Assembly (NCBI GenBank): GCA_963791295.1
Contig: CAWBRY010000001.1
Location: forward strand, 992,001-1,056,000
Direction: 5' to 3'
Source of the DNA: CAWBRY01 sp963791295
Lineage (GTDB): Bacteria; Bacteroidota; Bacteroidia; Chitinophagales; Chitinophagaceae
Length of the DNA: 64,000 bases
The stretch's first letter is position 1. Each line of letters begins with the position of its first letter. Below the pieces are notes generated by a model that saw only the letters and a list, made by a program, of their open reading frames with translations, had not been told where the DNA came from and searched no databases. The position numbers and the translations under genes were made by a program. This document shows, piece by piece, positions 1-9,473 of this stretch.

Positions 1-238
1 ATTGTACATATCTCCCGTTGGATTTACAAGCAATTTAGTGCCCGAAAAATGGAGATTGCTATATTCTATAAATCCAATGGTAGGCGTCATCGATGGGTTC
101 AGATGGGCTATCATAGGTGAGAGCTACCATGTCTACATGCCAGGAATGTTTATGTCTTTGGGGATTACAACCCTGTTGGCATTCTTTGGAATCTGGTATT
201 TTAGGAAAATGGAAAGGTCATTTGCAGACACAATTTAA
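1..238 (+). CDS. ABC-2 type polysaccharide export permease (Wzm-like), C-terminal part
   Basis: This is the C-terminal end of a gene whose start lies before the window; the frame is open at base 1. The visible 78 or so residues contain the proline-rich loop typical of ABC-2 permeases (SPVGF, then SINPMVGVIDGFRWA) and a final hydrophobic helix followed by a short basic tail. That arrangement matches the last two transmembrane segments of the Wzm/TagG family, inner-membrane channels that export lipid-linked polysaccharide. The next gene is a Wzt-type ATPase about 50 bases downstream, which fits a two-gene ABC exporter. The family assignment is good; the transported polymer cannot be read from this fragment. 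Confidence 0.85.
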   Translation, partial: LYISPVGFTSNLVPEKWRLLYSINPMVGVIDGFRWAIIGESYHVYMPGMFMSLGITTLLAFFGIWYFRKMERSFADTI

Positions 239-288
239 TCGGGGGCGACTCTTCCCTCAATTTATCATCGTAATATAATAGTGTAAGG

Positions 289-1602
289 ATGGGCGTTGTC
301 ATCAGAGTTGAGCACGTAACTAAGCAATATATCATAAGGCACCAGCAACAGGATAGCTATATGGTATTGCGCGATGTTATTGCCCAAAAGGCTAAAAACT
401 TGTTTAAGTCGGTAAGGCCGGTTTCAAAAGACAAACCTGCGCATATTGGAAAAACAGAGAATTTTCTGGCCTTGAATGACGTGAATTTTGAAGTAAACCA
501 GGGCGACAGAATCGGCATCATCGGACGAAATGGCGCTGGAAAGTCAACGCTTTTAAAGGTGTTGAGCAGGATAACTGAACCGACAAGCGGTAAGATCAGT
601 ATTAAGGGTCGTATATCCAGCTTGCTGGAAGTTGGCACTGGTTTTCACCCCGAACTTTCCGGCCGCGAGAATATTTATTTAAATGGGGCAATCCTGGGAA
701 TGTTGAGATCTGAGATCAAAGACAAATTTGACGAGATTGTAGCATTTTCCGGAGTTGAAAAATTCCTCGACACACCCGTTAAGCGATATTCCAGCGGAAT
801 GTATATCCGGCTAGCATTTGCTGTCGCCGCCCATCTTCAATCCGAAATTCTGGTAGTAGATGAAGTGTTGGCAGTAGGAGATGTTGAATTTCAAAAGAAA
901 TGTCTTGGTAAAATGCAGGACATATCCCAAAATGAAGGCAGGACTGTTTTATTTGTAAGCCACAACATGCAGGCGATAACGAATTTGTGTTCAAGAGCTA
1001 TATTGCTGAATAAGGGATCGATTATCCACGATAGCGATACAAAAGGAGCTATTCGAAACTATTTAATGTTTCAAACCTCAAAGGAAGGAAGTATTAATTG
1101 GGATGATAAAACAGCTCCGGGCGATTCGACTATTAGATTAAAGGCAGTTAAAATTTTGGACCAGGATAACAACATCCGAAATCATTTTTTCTCGAAGTCG
1201 AGGATCCGGATACAGTTAGACTTTGACATCATTAAAATGGATAGTGACCTGGTAATTGGTTTTGATATAACGAATGAGGATGGTATGCTGGTCTTTAGAA
1301 CCTATCACAATGACAGCGCGCAGAAGGACTGGCCCGCCCTGAAGGAAGGGCATAATTCCATTTATTGTGAAATACCGGGAGAGTTCTTAAACGGAGGCAA
1401 TTATTATATATGCCCCAAGCTGAGCCTTCATTTTAAGAAATGGATTTTCGATGGCGATCCGGTACTTTCATTTGAGGTAGAAGTGAATCATGGTGTTTCT
1501 CCTTTTTGGAACCGGATCAATAAATCGAGCCCGAGGCCCGGTTCACTCGCGGTGATCTTGCCGTGGCTTACCACAGAATCAAAGCCTGTACCTGCCTCCT
1601 GA
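289..1602 (+). CDS. Polysaccharide ABC transporter ATP-binding protein with Wzt-type C-terminal domain
   Basis: A 437-residue cytoplasmic ATPase that would power the upstream permease. The nucleotide-binding domain has Walker A at about residues 79-87 (GRNGAGKST), the signature YSSGM at 167-171 and Walker B ILVVDE at 187-192. As in other Wzt/TagH proteins, a long insertion precedes Walker A. Residues from about 265 to the end form a separate beta-rich domain like Wzt_C, which in studied systems binds the capped end of the polysaccharide and gives substrate specificity. The gene runs to within 9 bases of the next start, so co-transcription is likely. Its presence implies export of a polymer finished in the cytoplasm and perhaps terminally modified. 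Confidence 0.93.
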   Translation: MGVVIRVEHVTKQYIIRHQQQDSYMVLRDVIAQKAKNLFKSVRPVSKDKPAHIGKTENFLALNDVNFEVNQGDRIGIIGRNGAGKSTLLKVLSRITEPTSGKISIKGRISSLLEVGTGFHPELSGRENIYLNGAILGMLRSEIKDKFDEIVAFSGVEKFLDTPVKRYSSGMYIRLAFAVAAHLQSEILVVDEVLAVGDVEFQKKCLGKMQDISQNEGRTVLFVSHNMQAITNLCSRAILLNKGSIIHDSDTKGAIRNYLMFQTSKEGSINWDDKTAPGDSTIRLKAVKILDQDNNIRNHFFSKSRIRIQLDFDIIKMDSDLVIGFDITNEDGMLVFRTYHNDSAQKDWPALKEGHNSIYCEIPGEFLNGGNYYICPKLSLHFKKWIFDGDPVLSFEVEVNHGVSPFWNRINKSSPRPGSLAVILPWLTTESKPVPAS

Positions 1603-1610
1603 AACGATCC

Positions 1611-2501
1611 ATGATGAACAAAGTTTCGATTTATGGAGGCCTGGGTAACCAAATGTTTCAATATACATTGGGTTTGGCGCTGAATCACCGCGGAAATAAA
1701 ACCAGGATACGTTTTTCCAATTACCTACATGAGACGCATCATAACGGTTTCAATTTAGGCGTTGCATTTCAATTGAAATTGCCACTGGGGCAACAACTAC
1801 TGAAATTATTAATTCTACATGGCGGCTTCTTATACAAGAACAGGTTTGCATTCAGGCTCAGTCAGAAATTGAACCAGTACGATCACATCCGGGCATTAAG
1901 AACGTATCGCGAGAGAACGGAGTTTCAATACGATGATAACTTATTCCATCAGCAATCGAGCCTCTTTGTAGGAACATGGCAGGTGGAATCCTATTTTAAG
2001 GATATTAAAGACATCGTCCAGCGCTCTTTTGTATTTAAGACTCCGAAAGACGATACGAACAAAAAGCTGATGAAAGGAATCACAAGCTCAAATTCGGTGG
2101 CCATACATATCCGCAGGGGTGATTACCTGGCTACCCGATGGGCCAGTACGCACGCCGTCATTAAAGACTCAACTTATTATTTAAATGCTATCAACTATAT
2201 TAATGCACGGGTAGAAAACCCTCATTATTTCATTTTTTCAGATGATGTTCAGTGGGCCAGGGAAAACCTGACGATTGGAAACATAACGTACGTGGACCAC
2301 AACAAGGGCAGCCTAAGCTACATTGATATGTATTTAATGAGCTTATGCAAGCACAACATCATAGCGAACAGTACTTTTAGCTGGTGGGGTGCGTGGTTGA
2401 ATAAAAATGACAACAAAATAGTGATCATGCCGGAAAAATGGCTGAATACGCACGATTGTCCGGGAATATTTCCTTCAGAATGGGTTAAGATGAAGGTATG
2501 A
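1611..2501 (+). CDS. Alpha-1,2-fucosyltransferase-like glycosyltransferase, family GT11
   Basis: The protein begins MMNKVSIYGGLGNQMFQY, the hallmark N-terminus of GT11 enzymes. It carries the nucleotide-sugar motif HIRRGDY at about residues 166-172 and NSTFSWWGAWL near the C-terminus. GT11 enzymes transfer L-fucose from GDP-L-fucose in alpha-1,2 linkage. The frame is open back to 1563, inside the previous gene, but homology begins at the ATG pair at 1611/1614, so that start is chosen. No gmd or fcl gene for GDP-fucose synthesis is in the window. A GDP-mannose 3,5-epimerase homologue is present 5 kb downstream, so GDP-L-galactose is an alternative donor (inference). Cytoplasmic, about 297 residues, normal for the family. 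Confidence 0.9.
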   Translation: MMNKVSIYGGLGNQMFQYTLGLALNHRGNKTRIRFSNYLHETHHNGFNLGVAFQLKLPLGQQLLKLLILHGGFLYKNRFAFRLSQKLNQYDHIRALRTYRERTEFQYDDNLFHQQSSLFVGTWQVESYFKDIKDIVQRSFVFKTPKDDTNKKLMKGITSSNSVAIHIRRGDYLATRWASTHAVIKDSTYYLNAINYINARVENPHYFIFSDDVQWARENLTIGNITYVDHNKGSLSYIDMYLMSLCKHNIIANSTFSWWGAWLNKNDNKIVIMPEKWLNTHDCPGIFPSEWVKMKV

Positions 2502-2536
2502 TATCGCGAGAGGAACTTAGGTAATCAGGTTCATAA

Positions 2537-3775
2537 ATGCTCAAGGTAGTCCAACTCCAATATAATCTCGTTTCAGCCGGTAAGCAATCCATGCGTCTTC
2601 ACCATGCATTTTTAAAAGCTGGCATTGATTCGAGCTTATTATCCCTGCACTCTGATGTCGCCAACGACAGCAGGATCCAGGGCTTGGGAAACAGCTATAA
2701 AATGATCGCCCGGTTTAATAACCGATGGGCCGATCGGCTTACACGTCGATCCATAAAAAAGTTTGGGTTATTTTCTTATCCATTGTTTGGCTCAAATGTG
2801 TCGAAGCTGGCACAGGTTAAACGCGCGGACATCATTTATCTGCATTGGATCAACAATGGATTCTTAAGCCTGAAGAGTATAGAGCAGCTGGCAAAACTGA
2901 ATAAGCCAATCATATTCGTGCTTCATGATATGTGGTCGATTACGGGGGGATGCCACTATAGTTTTGAATGCGAAAAGTATAAAACAGGCTGCCATAGTTG
3001 TCCTATGTTTCCGGAACCAAAGAAGAACGATCTGTCGGCAAAAGAGTTCAGGAGAAAGATCAGGTTGTATTCTAAATTCGATAACCTGTATTTTGTTTCT
3101 CCCAGTCAATGGCTATACAATTGTGCCAGAGAATCCATGTTAACAAAAGATAAACCCGTATTTCATATTCCCAACCTGGTAGATAATACGGTGTACAAGC
3201 CTTTTGATAAGAGATCCGCGAAACAGATATTGAATATCAACCCGGACGAAACTGTTATCGCTTTCGGTGCTGTTTCCCTGAAAAGCCCGCTGAAGGGTTG
3301 GGAATATCTCCAAAACGCATTGGAGATTCTGCAGAAGGATGGGACGATCAAAAATATTTCCGTGCTGGTATTTGGCGGGGGCTATAATGAAGAACTCAGG
3401 AAAGCCATTCCATTCCCTTCGAGGTCGGCAGGCTATTTAAATGATGATTATTCCATGGCTGTCGTATACAATGCAGCCGATATATTCATTGCTCCTTCAC
3501 TGGCAGATAACCTTCCCACAACCATATTTGAAAGTATGTGCTGCGGAACGCCGGTTGTAGCATTTAATACCGGTGGTATCCCGGACCTGGTAAAGCACAA
3601 GTTAAACGGCTACCTTGCTAAGTATAGAGATGCAGAAGATCTCGCTGAAGGAGTTAAATTCTGTTTGAGTAATGGAATTAAAGGCAATATGTTACCGGTT
3701 TTTGAACCCAGTTTAACCATCCAAAAACACCTCGAACTATATGAACAAATAAAATCGACTAAAATAAAGGATTAG
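2537..3775 (+). CDS. GT4 glycosyltransferase, WcaC-like
   Basis: A 412-residue GT-B fold glycosyltransferase. The N-terminal half contains HDMWSITGGCHYS followed by a cysteine-rich segment (C-x-K-x6-C-x2-C type). This is characteristic of the branch of GT4 that includes the colanic-acid enzyme WcaC. The C-terminal half has the donor-binding GT4 region, with SLADNLPTTIFESM and CGTPVVAFNTGGIPDLV. It probably adds one sugar to the lipid-linked repeat unit at the cytoplasmic face. Donor and acceptor are unknown. It is 35 bases downstream of the GT11 gene and its stop codon abuts the next start. Confidence 0.88.
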   Translation: MLKVVQLQYNLVSAGKQSMRLHHAFLKAGIDSSLLSLHSDVANDSRIQGLGNSYKMIARFNNRWADRLTRRSIKKFGLFSYPLFGSNVSKLAQVKRADIIYLHWINNGFLSLKSIEQLAKLNKPIIFVLHDMWSITGGCHYSFECEKYKTGCHSCPMFPEPKKNDLSAKEFRRKIRLYSKFDNLYFVSPSQWLYNCARESMLTKDKPVFHIPNLVDNTVYKPFDKRSAKQILNINPDETVIAFGAVSLKSPLKGWEYLQNALEILQKDGTIKNISVLVFGGGYNEELRKAIPFPSRSAGYLNDDYSMAVVYNAADIFIAPSLADNLPTTIFESMCCGTPVVAFNTGGIPDLVKHKLNGYLAKYRDAEDLAEGVKFCLSNGIKGNMLPVFEPSLTIQKHLELYEQIKSTKIKD

Positions 3776-5041
3776 TTGGAACAGTTGCAGGAAAATACAA
3801 TAGTAGAACTGCCTTATGTTAGCAGTAAAGAAGCAAGGGCAGTTAAAATGTTTTGGTTTGGTTTTATCATTTTTACAGCAGGTTATACCATTACGAAGGG
3901 ACTTCCCGGGAATATTCTTCGCTGGTATATGGTTCAGGGAATCGGGCTGCTTTTTTGCATACCCGCTGCCATGAACCTGATCAGTCTCAGACTTAACAAT
4001 GGCTACCTGAAGAACCTGCACATACTCTATTGTATTTGGTTGTGTGTTGTCATTATGCGGGGGATTTCGTTTAACTATGCGGATTTGCGTACCCTGCTCT
4101 TTGATGCCGAGTACGGTCTCCTGATATACTTTGTGCCAGTCGTTTTATGGTTTCCAAAAAAAATTGCTCATTTAACAAGAGTATTCGATACGATTGCCAT
4201 ATTGAGCATAATTTATATCGCTTATTGCCTGATGTTTCGCGGTCCGCTGCTAAATCCTGAAGACGACGATATCGGAACTGGCCAGGGATTAATAGAAAAT
4301 TTTTCAAAAACATTAAGTGTACCGAGCGGATTTATATTACTTACCTACATATACCATTCCAATAAACGAAAATTACTGGCGTTATTTGTAGTGGGGATGA
4401 CGCTTTTGCTGGCGCTAATAAGAGCACGACGCGGCCTGCTGTTTATGGAAGTAAGCTATCTGTTCTTCACCTATGTCATTTTCTGTTATATTAATCGGCA
4501 GAAACGTTCCATCCTACTAATTTCTGTTCTGATCCTTGGGTTGGTTGCGTTTGCCGGTGTGAAGTTGTATAATCAGAAACAAAAAGGGGTGCTCACTTCG
4601 ATTTCGGAGCGAGCTGATCAGGATACGCGAACGCAGGTGGAGGTTTGCTATTATGACGATATGCAAACCAAAGATTGGATAATAGGGCGTGGTTTAAAAG
4701 GTGAATACTTTTGTCCGGCAGTGGACAAGGATTTTTCTAATTATCGAAGTGTAATAGAAACGGATTATCTGAATATTATCTTGAAAGGCGGATTAATAAG
4801 TCTTGTATTGCTATTATTAATCACGATTCCGGCGATGATCAAGGGAATTTTTTACTCCGAGAATACTCTTTCAAAGGCTGCTGGCATCTGGATTTTATTG
4901 TGGCTGATCGACTTGTATCCGACCACCGTTTATACTTTTACCTTAAACCATATGCTTGTCTGGATTTGCGTAGGCATCTGCTATTCCAAATCAATCCGCT
5001 ATATGCCGGAAACTACTATTAAAGCCATTTTTTCCCGCTAA
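3776..5041 (+). CDS. O-antigen polymerase/ligase-like integral membrane protein
   Basis: A 421-residue protein with about ten hydrophobic segments and a long loop between about residues 260 and 330 containing several charged residues. That is the layout of the Wzy/WaaL/O-antigen ligase family, which acts on lipid-linked sugars on the periplasmic side. A TTG start immediately after the stop codon of the previous gene gives the full reading frame; the first internal ATG is at 3848 and would begin just before the first membrane helix, so the true start is uncertain. Sequence alone does not separate polymerase from ligase. In a locus that also carries an ABC exporter, a ligase role is at least as likely. 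Confidence 0.75.
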   Translation: MEQLQENTIVELPYVSSKEARAVKMFWFGFIIFTAGYTITKGLPGNILRWYMVQGIGLLFCIPAAMNLISLRLNNGYLKNLHILYCIWLCVVIMRGISFNYADLRTLLFDAEYGLLIYFVPVVLWFPKKIAHLTRVFDTIAILSIIYIAYCLMFRGPLLNPEDDDIGTGQGLIENFSKTLSVPSGFILLTYIYHSNKRKLLALFVVGMTLLLALIRARRGLLFMEVSYLFFTYVIFCYINRQKRSILLISVLILGLVAFAGVKLYNQKQKGVLTSISERADQDTRTQVEVCYYDDMQTKDWIIGRGLKGEYFCPAVDKDFSNYRSVIETDYLNIILKGGLISLVLLLLITIPAMIKGIFYSENTLSKAAGIWILLWLIDLYPTTVYTFTLNHMLVWICVGICYSKSIRYMPETTIKAIFSR

Positions 5042-5059
5042 TTCGTCCAAAGAAAAGAA

Positions 5060-5941
5060 ATGAACTACCCTAAAATAAGCATTGTAACTCCTTCCTATAA
5101 CCAGGCGGATCATCTTGAACAAACGATTCTTTCTGTCCTGGATCAAAACTACCCCAACCTGGAGTATATAGTCATTGACGGAGGATCTACAGATGGAAGC
5201 GCCGAAATCATTAAGAAATATGCCGACCGGCTTACGTATTGGGTGAGCGAAAAGGACAATGGTCAGTACGAAGCGATCAACAAAGGATTTGCCCGGACAA
5301 CGGGTGATATTATGGGCTGGATCAACAGTTCGGATGTCCACTATCCCTGGACGCTGAACACCATTGCCCAGATCTTTTCAATTGGGGATGACGTGCAATG
5401 GATCAGCGGGATGCCTACCAACCTTTGTAGTGGCGTGGCGCCGCAACGGGTTTCCACGAAGAAGGGAAAGAGCTTCTATGATATGGCGATCGGCAACTTT
5501 AGATGGATCCAACAGGAATCCGTGTTTTGGAAACGGGATCTTTGGAATAAGGCTGGCGGAAAACTGGACACAAGTATCCGGTATGCAGAAGACCTGCATT
5601 TGTGGCTTCGATTCTTCCAACATGCCAACCTTTATCATGTAAATACTATACTCGCCGGGTTTCGTTATCATGACCTGCGAAGGGGATTCGATGTAAAGCG
5701 CAGTGTGGAAGTGGACAATACCAACGTTCCCTATGAAACGGAGGCTAAATTCCTGGTGAAAAGATTCCGATCTCAATTGCCGCTTAAAACCAAATGGAAT
5801 ATTTGGCTGTTCAGGATATTTGTCGCCAACAGCACCACGCTCAGGAAGGTATCTAAAAAATTGAATATTTTTCAACGATACCTGGACTATAACATTGCGT
5901 ATAATTTTAATATCGACAATTGGTTGGCTGGAAGAGATTAA
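5060..5941 (+). CDS. GT2 family glycosyltransferase
   Basis: A 293-residue GT-A fold enzyme. The N-terminus (KISIVTPSYNQADHLEQTI, then YIVIDGGSTDGS) is the classic nucleotide-sugar binding region of GT2. The metal-binding DxD-like site is represented by NSSD in MGWINSSDVH, as in WcaA/WcaE-type enzymes. A conserved ED pair in AEDLHLWLRF follows at about residue 176 and is a likely catalytic base region. It probably adds a sugar to the growing repeat unit in the cytoplasm. It sits between the O-antigen polymerase-like gene and a GT4 gene, all on the same strand with short gaps. Confidence 0.9.
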   Translation: MNYPKISIVTPSYNQADHLEQTILSVLDQNYPNLEYIVIDGGSTDGSAEIIKKYADRLTYWVSEKDNGQYEAINKGFARTTGDIMGWINSSDVHYPWTLNTIAQIFSIGDDVQWISGMPTNLCSGVAPQRVSTKKGKSFYDMAIGNFRWIQQESVFWKRDLWNKAGGKLDTSIRYAEDLHLWLRFFQHANLYHVNTILAGFRYHDLRRGFDVKRSVEVDNTNVPYETEAKFLVKRFRSQLPLKTKWNIWLFRIFVANSTTLRKVSKKLNIFQRYLDYNIAYNFNIDNWLAGRD

Positions 5942-5990
5942 CCAGCGTTAAAGATTATTGATTTAATCCAAACACTTTCTTACGATTAAA

Positions 5991-7229
5991 ATGCATTCTT
6001 CAGTTCTAACATTAAATGGGGTTAACAATGTGGTCGCAGAGGAGAAGAAGTCCATAGTTTACCTCGGTTGTGCCACCTTTCCTTATGGATTAGCAGAGAT
6101 GCAAAAAATAATCCTGATTTCGAAAAGCCTCGTTTACACCGGAAATGAGGTTACTGTTTTGGGCAAGAATGGTATTCACGATAAAGCACAATGCCCGGAA
6201 CTCAAGGCTCACGGGCAATATGAAAATATTGAATATGTATACGCTTCCGGAAGTGCATATCGGAGCAAAAACTTCTTTAAGAGAAGGCTTAATGAGATTA
6301 AGGGTGCCATCAATGAGACCTTGTTCTTAAGAAGAAGGGCCAGGAGGAAGCAATTAGATTACGCCATCCTGACAACACGGAGTTTTTATGCTGTATTGTA
6401 CTATTCTTTACTCGGCAAGCTCTTTGGATTTAAGACTATTCTGAACTATGTTGAATTCTATTCAGCCATGAAGAAGAAGCGCACACAGTGGAGAAAGCGT
6501 CTCAACGATAAGTTATTTGACCGCTATGCACCGGCTCTCACTGATGCTGTTTTTCCTATCAGTGAATTCCTGATCGAACATATGGAAAAGGTAGCGCCCA
6601 AGAAGAAATACTTGAAGATCCCAGGGCTTACCGATTTTGATCGTTACAAAGGCATTAACGGAGTGGTCGATGATAAATATTTTCTTTTTTGTGGAGACGC
6701 AGCATATAAAGAGATCATTCAATTTATAATTGATTCATTTGAACTATTAAAGGGATACAACTCGATTTATTTATACTTAGTCATCAATGGAAGCGAGAAT
6801 AACATTAATGAGATCAAGAAATATATTAACCAGCAGCCGAATAGGGAGCAGATAAAGCTCTATTCGAAGCTTAGTAGTGAGCAATTGTTTACCTACTATA
6901 AGAATGCGTTGGCCTTGCTGATCCCACTTCGGCCAACATTTCAGGACATGGCCAGGTTTCCTCACAAAACCGGTGAATACCTGGCATCCGGTAATCCAGT
7001 GATCTCGACGAATTATGGAGAGGTAAGGTATTATTTTCGCGACATGGAAAATATGCTCCTGGCGGAGAGCTACGATGTGAAACTATTTGCCGAAAAAATG
7101 CAGTACGTGATATCGCATCCTACTGAATCTAAAGAAATCGGATTGAAGGGGAAAATGGTCGCATCCGAAATCTTCGAATATCGCAATAGGGCAGGAGTGA
7201 TCAATGACTTTTTGAAAAAAGAATTTTAA
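5991..7229 (+). CDS. GT4-like glycosyltransferase
   Basis: A 412-residue protein with GT-B architecture. A Rossmann-like N-terminal domain begins at about residue 18 (KSIVYLGCATFPYG). The C-terminal domain contains PHKTGEYLASGNPVISTNYGEV, the GT4 sugar-nucleotide binding region with the conserved glutamate. The N-terminal domain is rich in basic residues (KKKRTQWRKR), which may help binding at the membrane. The ATG at 5991 is the first good start and there is no overlap with the preceding gene. The sugar donor is unknown. Confidence 0.82.
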   Translation: MHSSVLTLNGVNNVVAEEKKSIVYLGCATFPYGLAEMQKIILISKSLVYTGNEVTVLGKNGIHDKAQCPELKAHGQYENIEYVYASGSAYRSKNFFKRRLNEIKGAINETLFLRRRARRKQLDYAILTTRSFYAVLYYSLLGKLFGFKTILNYVEFYSAMKKKRTQWRKRLNDKLFDRYAPALTDAVFPISEFLIEHMEKVAPKKKYLKIPGLTDFDRYKGINGVVDDKYFLFCGDAAYKEIIQFIIDSFELLKGYNSIYLYLVINGSENNINEIKKYINQQPNREQIKLYSKLSSEQLFTYYKNALALLIPLRPTFQDMARFPHKTGEYLASGNPVISTNYGEVRYYFRDMENMLLAESYDVKLFAEKMQYVISHPTESKEIGLKGKMVASEIFEYRNRAGVINDFLKKEF

Positions 7230-7326
7230 ATATCCGTAATGGATTTAAGATAAGCCATACCTCGCCTTGCAAATGGCGGGAGTAGTGCTAAGACCAACAA
7301 AAATTTTAAACCATAAATCAAAAACT

Positions 7327-8319
7327 ATGAGCAAGAACAAAACAGCGATCGTAGGTGGCGCCGGCGGTTTTATCGGCGGCCATTTAGTTAACAGGTTAAA
7401 ATCAGAAGGATACTGGGTAAGAGGCGTCGATCTAAAAAAGAACGAATACGGGAATGATGCTGCCGATGATTTTGTCATGGGTGACCTCAGAGATCCCGTC
7501 GTTTGTAAACAACTATTTGACAGGGAGATCGATGAAGTTTATCAATTAGCAGCGGACATGGGAGGAGCTGGCTACATATTTACTGGTGAGCACGACGCAG
7601 AGGTTATGCATAATTCGGCTACTATTAATCTGAATATGGCAGAGGCCAGCCACCGTCATAAGGTGAAAAAAATCTTCTATTCTTCTTCTGCCTGTATGTA
7701 TCCCGAATACAATCAATTGGATCCGGACAATCCTAAGTGTTCAGAAGAATCTGCTTATCCTGCTGCTCCGGACAGCGAGTATGGATGGGAAAAGTTATTC
7801 AGTGAGCGCCTCTTCCTGGCCTACTATAGGAATTATAAGATGGAAGTACGCATTGCGCGGTTTCACAATATCTATGGACCAAGTGGTACCTGGAAGGGCG
7901 GAAAAGAAAAGGCGCCGGCAGCTATTTGCAGAAAAGTGGCAGAGACCGAGAATGGAGGAGAGATTGAAGTTTGGGGAGATGGCAAACAAACCCGGTCGTT
8001 TTTATATATCGATGAGTGCGTTGACGCCGTAAGAAGGTTGATGAACAGCAATTTTACTGGTCCTGTTAATGTTGGCTCAGAAGAAATGATCGCTATCAAT
8101 GACCTGGTGAAAATGGTTGCGAGCGTGTCCGGGAAAAAAATAAAGATTAAAAATATACCCGGTCCGACGGGTGTAAGAGGAAGGAATTCCGATAACAAAT
8201 TGATCCGTGAAAAATTGAATTGGTCACCTTCGCAACCCCTTGTAGAAGGAATTACAAAAACCTACAAGTGGATCAACGCCCAGGTGCAAGGTCAATTGGC
8301 AATTTCCAAGGCTTCATAA
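7327..8319 (+). CDS. NAD-dependent epimerase, GDP-mannose 3,5-epimerase-like
   Basis: An extended short-chain dehydrogenase/reductase of about 330 residues. It has an N-terminal NAD motif (GGAGGFIGGHL), a catalytic YGWEK (Y-x3-K), and stretches strongly reminiscent of plant GDP-mannose 3,5-epimerase: ADMGGAGYI, SSSACMYPE, RFHNIYGPSGTWKGGKEKAP, WGDGKQTRSF and GPTGVRGRNSDN. The plant enzyme converts GDP-D-mannose to GDP-L-galactose or GDP-L-gulose. The resemblance spans the whole protein and includes the CMYP active-site cysteine loop, so the family call is firm from recalled motifs; substrate identity is inferred. A TTG at 7267 extends the frame by 20 residues without homology, so the ATG at 7327 is used. 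Confidence 0.87.
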   Translation: MSKNKTAIVGGAGGFIGGHLVNRLKSEGYWVRGVDLKKNEYGNDAADDFVMGDLRDPVVCKQLFDREIDEVYQLAADMGGAGYIFTGEHDAEVMHNSATINLNMAEASHRHKVKKIFYSSSACMYPEYNQLDPDNPKCSEESAYPAAPDSEYGWEKLFSERLFLAYYRNYKMEVRIARFHNIYGPSGTWKGGKEKAPAAICRKVAETENGGEIEVWGDGKQTRSFLYIDECVDAVRRLMNSNFTGPVNVGSEEMIAINDLVKMVASVSGKKIKIKNIPGPTGVRGRNSDNKLIREKLNWSPSQPLVEGITKTYKWINAQVQGQLAISKAS

Positions 8320-8346
8320 GCCTGCAGAAATGAATTCCAACAAAAA

Positions 8347-9468
8347 ATGAAGTTTTGTTTCTTTGGAAATGTTTCAGGCGCATTAAAGGATCAGACGCCG
8401 GGAGGTGGAGAATTGCAGGTTGCCTTGTTGGCAAAAGCGCTCGCCCTAAAAGGTCATGAAGTGGTGATCATTGATCCTTATTCCAAGGAAAGCTTTGTTA
8501 CCGAAGAAGGAGCAAAACTGATTCATATTCCGACCTGGAACAAAGGAATAAGAGGATTAAGGTTGTTTACAAACCGCATACCTACCCTGAAGAGATTATT
8601 CAGGGAACAAAAAGCTGATTTTTACTATGTCAGGATGCGGCACTATCTCCACCTTATTCCTTACCTGGCAGCCAGGCGGAATGGCGGTAGGTTTATTCAA
8701 GCCATTGCATCCGAAGTCGATACATTGGGTTTCTGGGGTAAATTCAGGCATAAATATAAAACTCATTTCAACCCTTTTAAATTTTTTACGCTCGACCTTC
8801 CTAACGACATCGTTTTTAATTATCTTGTCAGGAAATCCGACTATATAATCCTGCAGCATTCCGATCAAAAGCTTAAAGTCAAGTCGGTTAAAGGAAAGGT
8901 TGTCATTTTCCCTAATATTTTCAATTTCAATAAGCTTCCTGTTGTTGATAAACCATCGAAGGATTATTATATCCAGGTCGGGACGATCAATGTGGTGAAA
9001 GGGTCGGAGAGTTTGTACCAGTTGATCAATGAGGTTGACAAGAAATGTATGATCATGATCGTGGGACAGCCCATCGATCGAAAGTCAAGAAAAATATATA
9101 AGCACCTGGGAAAAGTAAAAAATGTGACCTTAAAAGGGCGCGTAAAACATAGTGAAACAATGCGGTTGATTGCCAATGCCAAGGCATTGATCAACACGTC
9201 CAGTTTCGAGGGCTTTCCCAATATATTCCTGGAGGCTTGGGCTACGGGCGTTCCCGTCGTTTCACTCAATGTGAACCCCGAGGACATTATCAACAAATAC
9301 CAATTGGGTATTTGCTGTGACGGTAGTCTGACGAAAATGAAGAACTGCATTGAATCGGATGAAACAGCGGGGATAGACCGACAGGGTTTGATCAGGTACG
9401 TTTCAGAGTTTCATGATTTTGCCAGGGCCGGCGATCGGTTTTTAAATGTCATAAACAACGCTAATTAA
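8347..9468 (+). CDS. GT4 family glycosyltransferase
   Basis: A 373-residue GT-B enzyme. The N-terminus has the glycine-rich acceptor loop (TPGGGELQVALLAKAL) and the C-terminal domain has NTSSFEGFPNIFLEAWATG and PVVSLN, the typical GT4 donor-binding site with the E-x7-E-like arrangement. It likely transfers one hexose or deoxyhexose in repeat-unit assembly on the cytoplasmic side. It lies 28 bases after the epimerase gene and 5 bases before asnB, so it is clearly within the same operon. Confidence 0.9.
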   Translation: MKFCFFGNVSGALKDQTPGGGELQVALLAKALALKGHEVVIIDPYSKESFVTEEGAKLIHIPTWNKGIRGLRLFTNRIPTLKRLFREQKADFYYVRMRHYLHLIPYLAARRNGGRFIQAIASEVDTLGFWGKFRHKYKTHFNPFKFFTLDLPNDIVFNYLVRKSDYIILQHSDQKLKVKSVKGKVVIFPNIFNFNKLPVVDKPSKDYYIQVGTINVVKGSESLYQLINEVDKKCMIMIVGQPIDRKSRKIYKHLGKVKNVTLKGRVKHSETMRLIANAKALINTSSFEGFPNIFLEAWATGVPVVSLNVNPEDIINKYQLGICCDGSLTKMKNCIESDETAGIDRQGLIRYVSEFHDFARAGDRFLNVINNAN

Positions 9469-9473
9469 TCAGG

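Noticed and set aside
7267..7326. Upstream TTG start for the GDP-mannose 3,5-epimerase-like gene
   Set aside because: The added residues lack homology, and the ATG at 7327 lies just before the NAD-binding motif.
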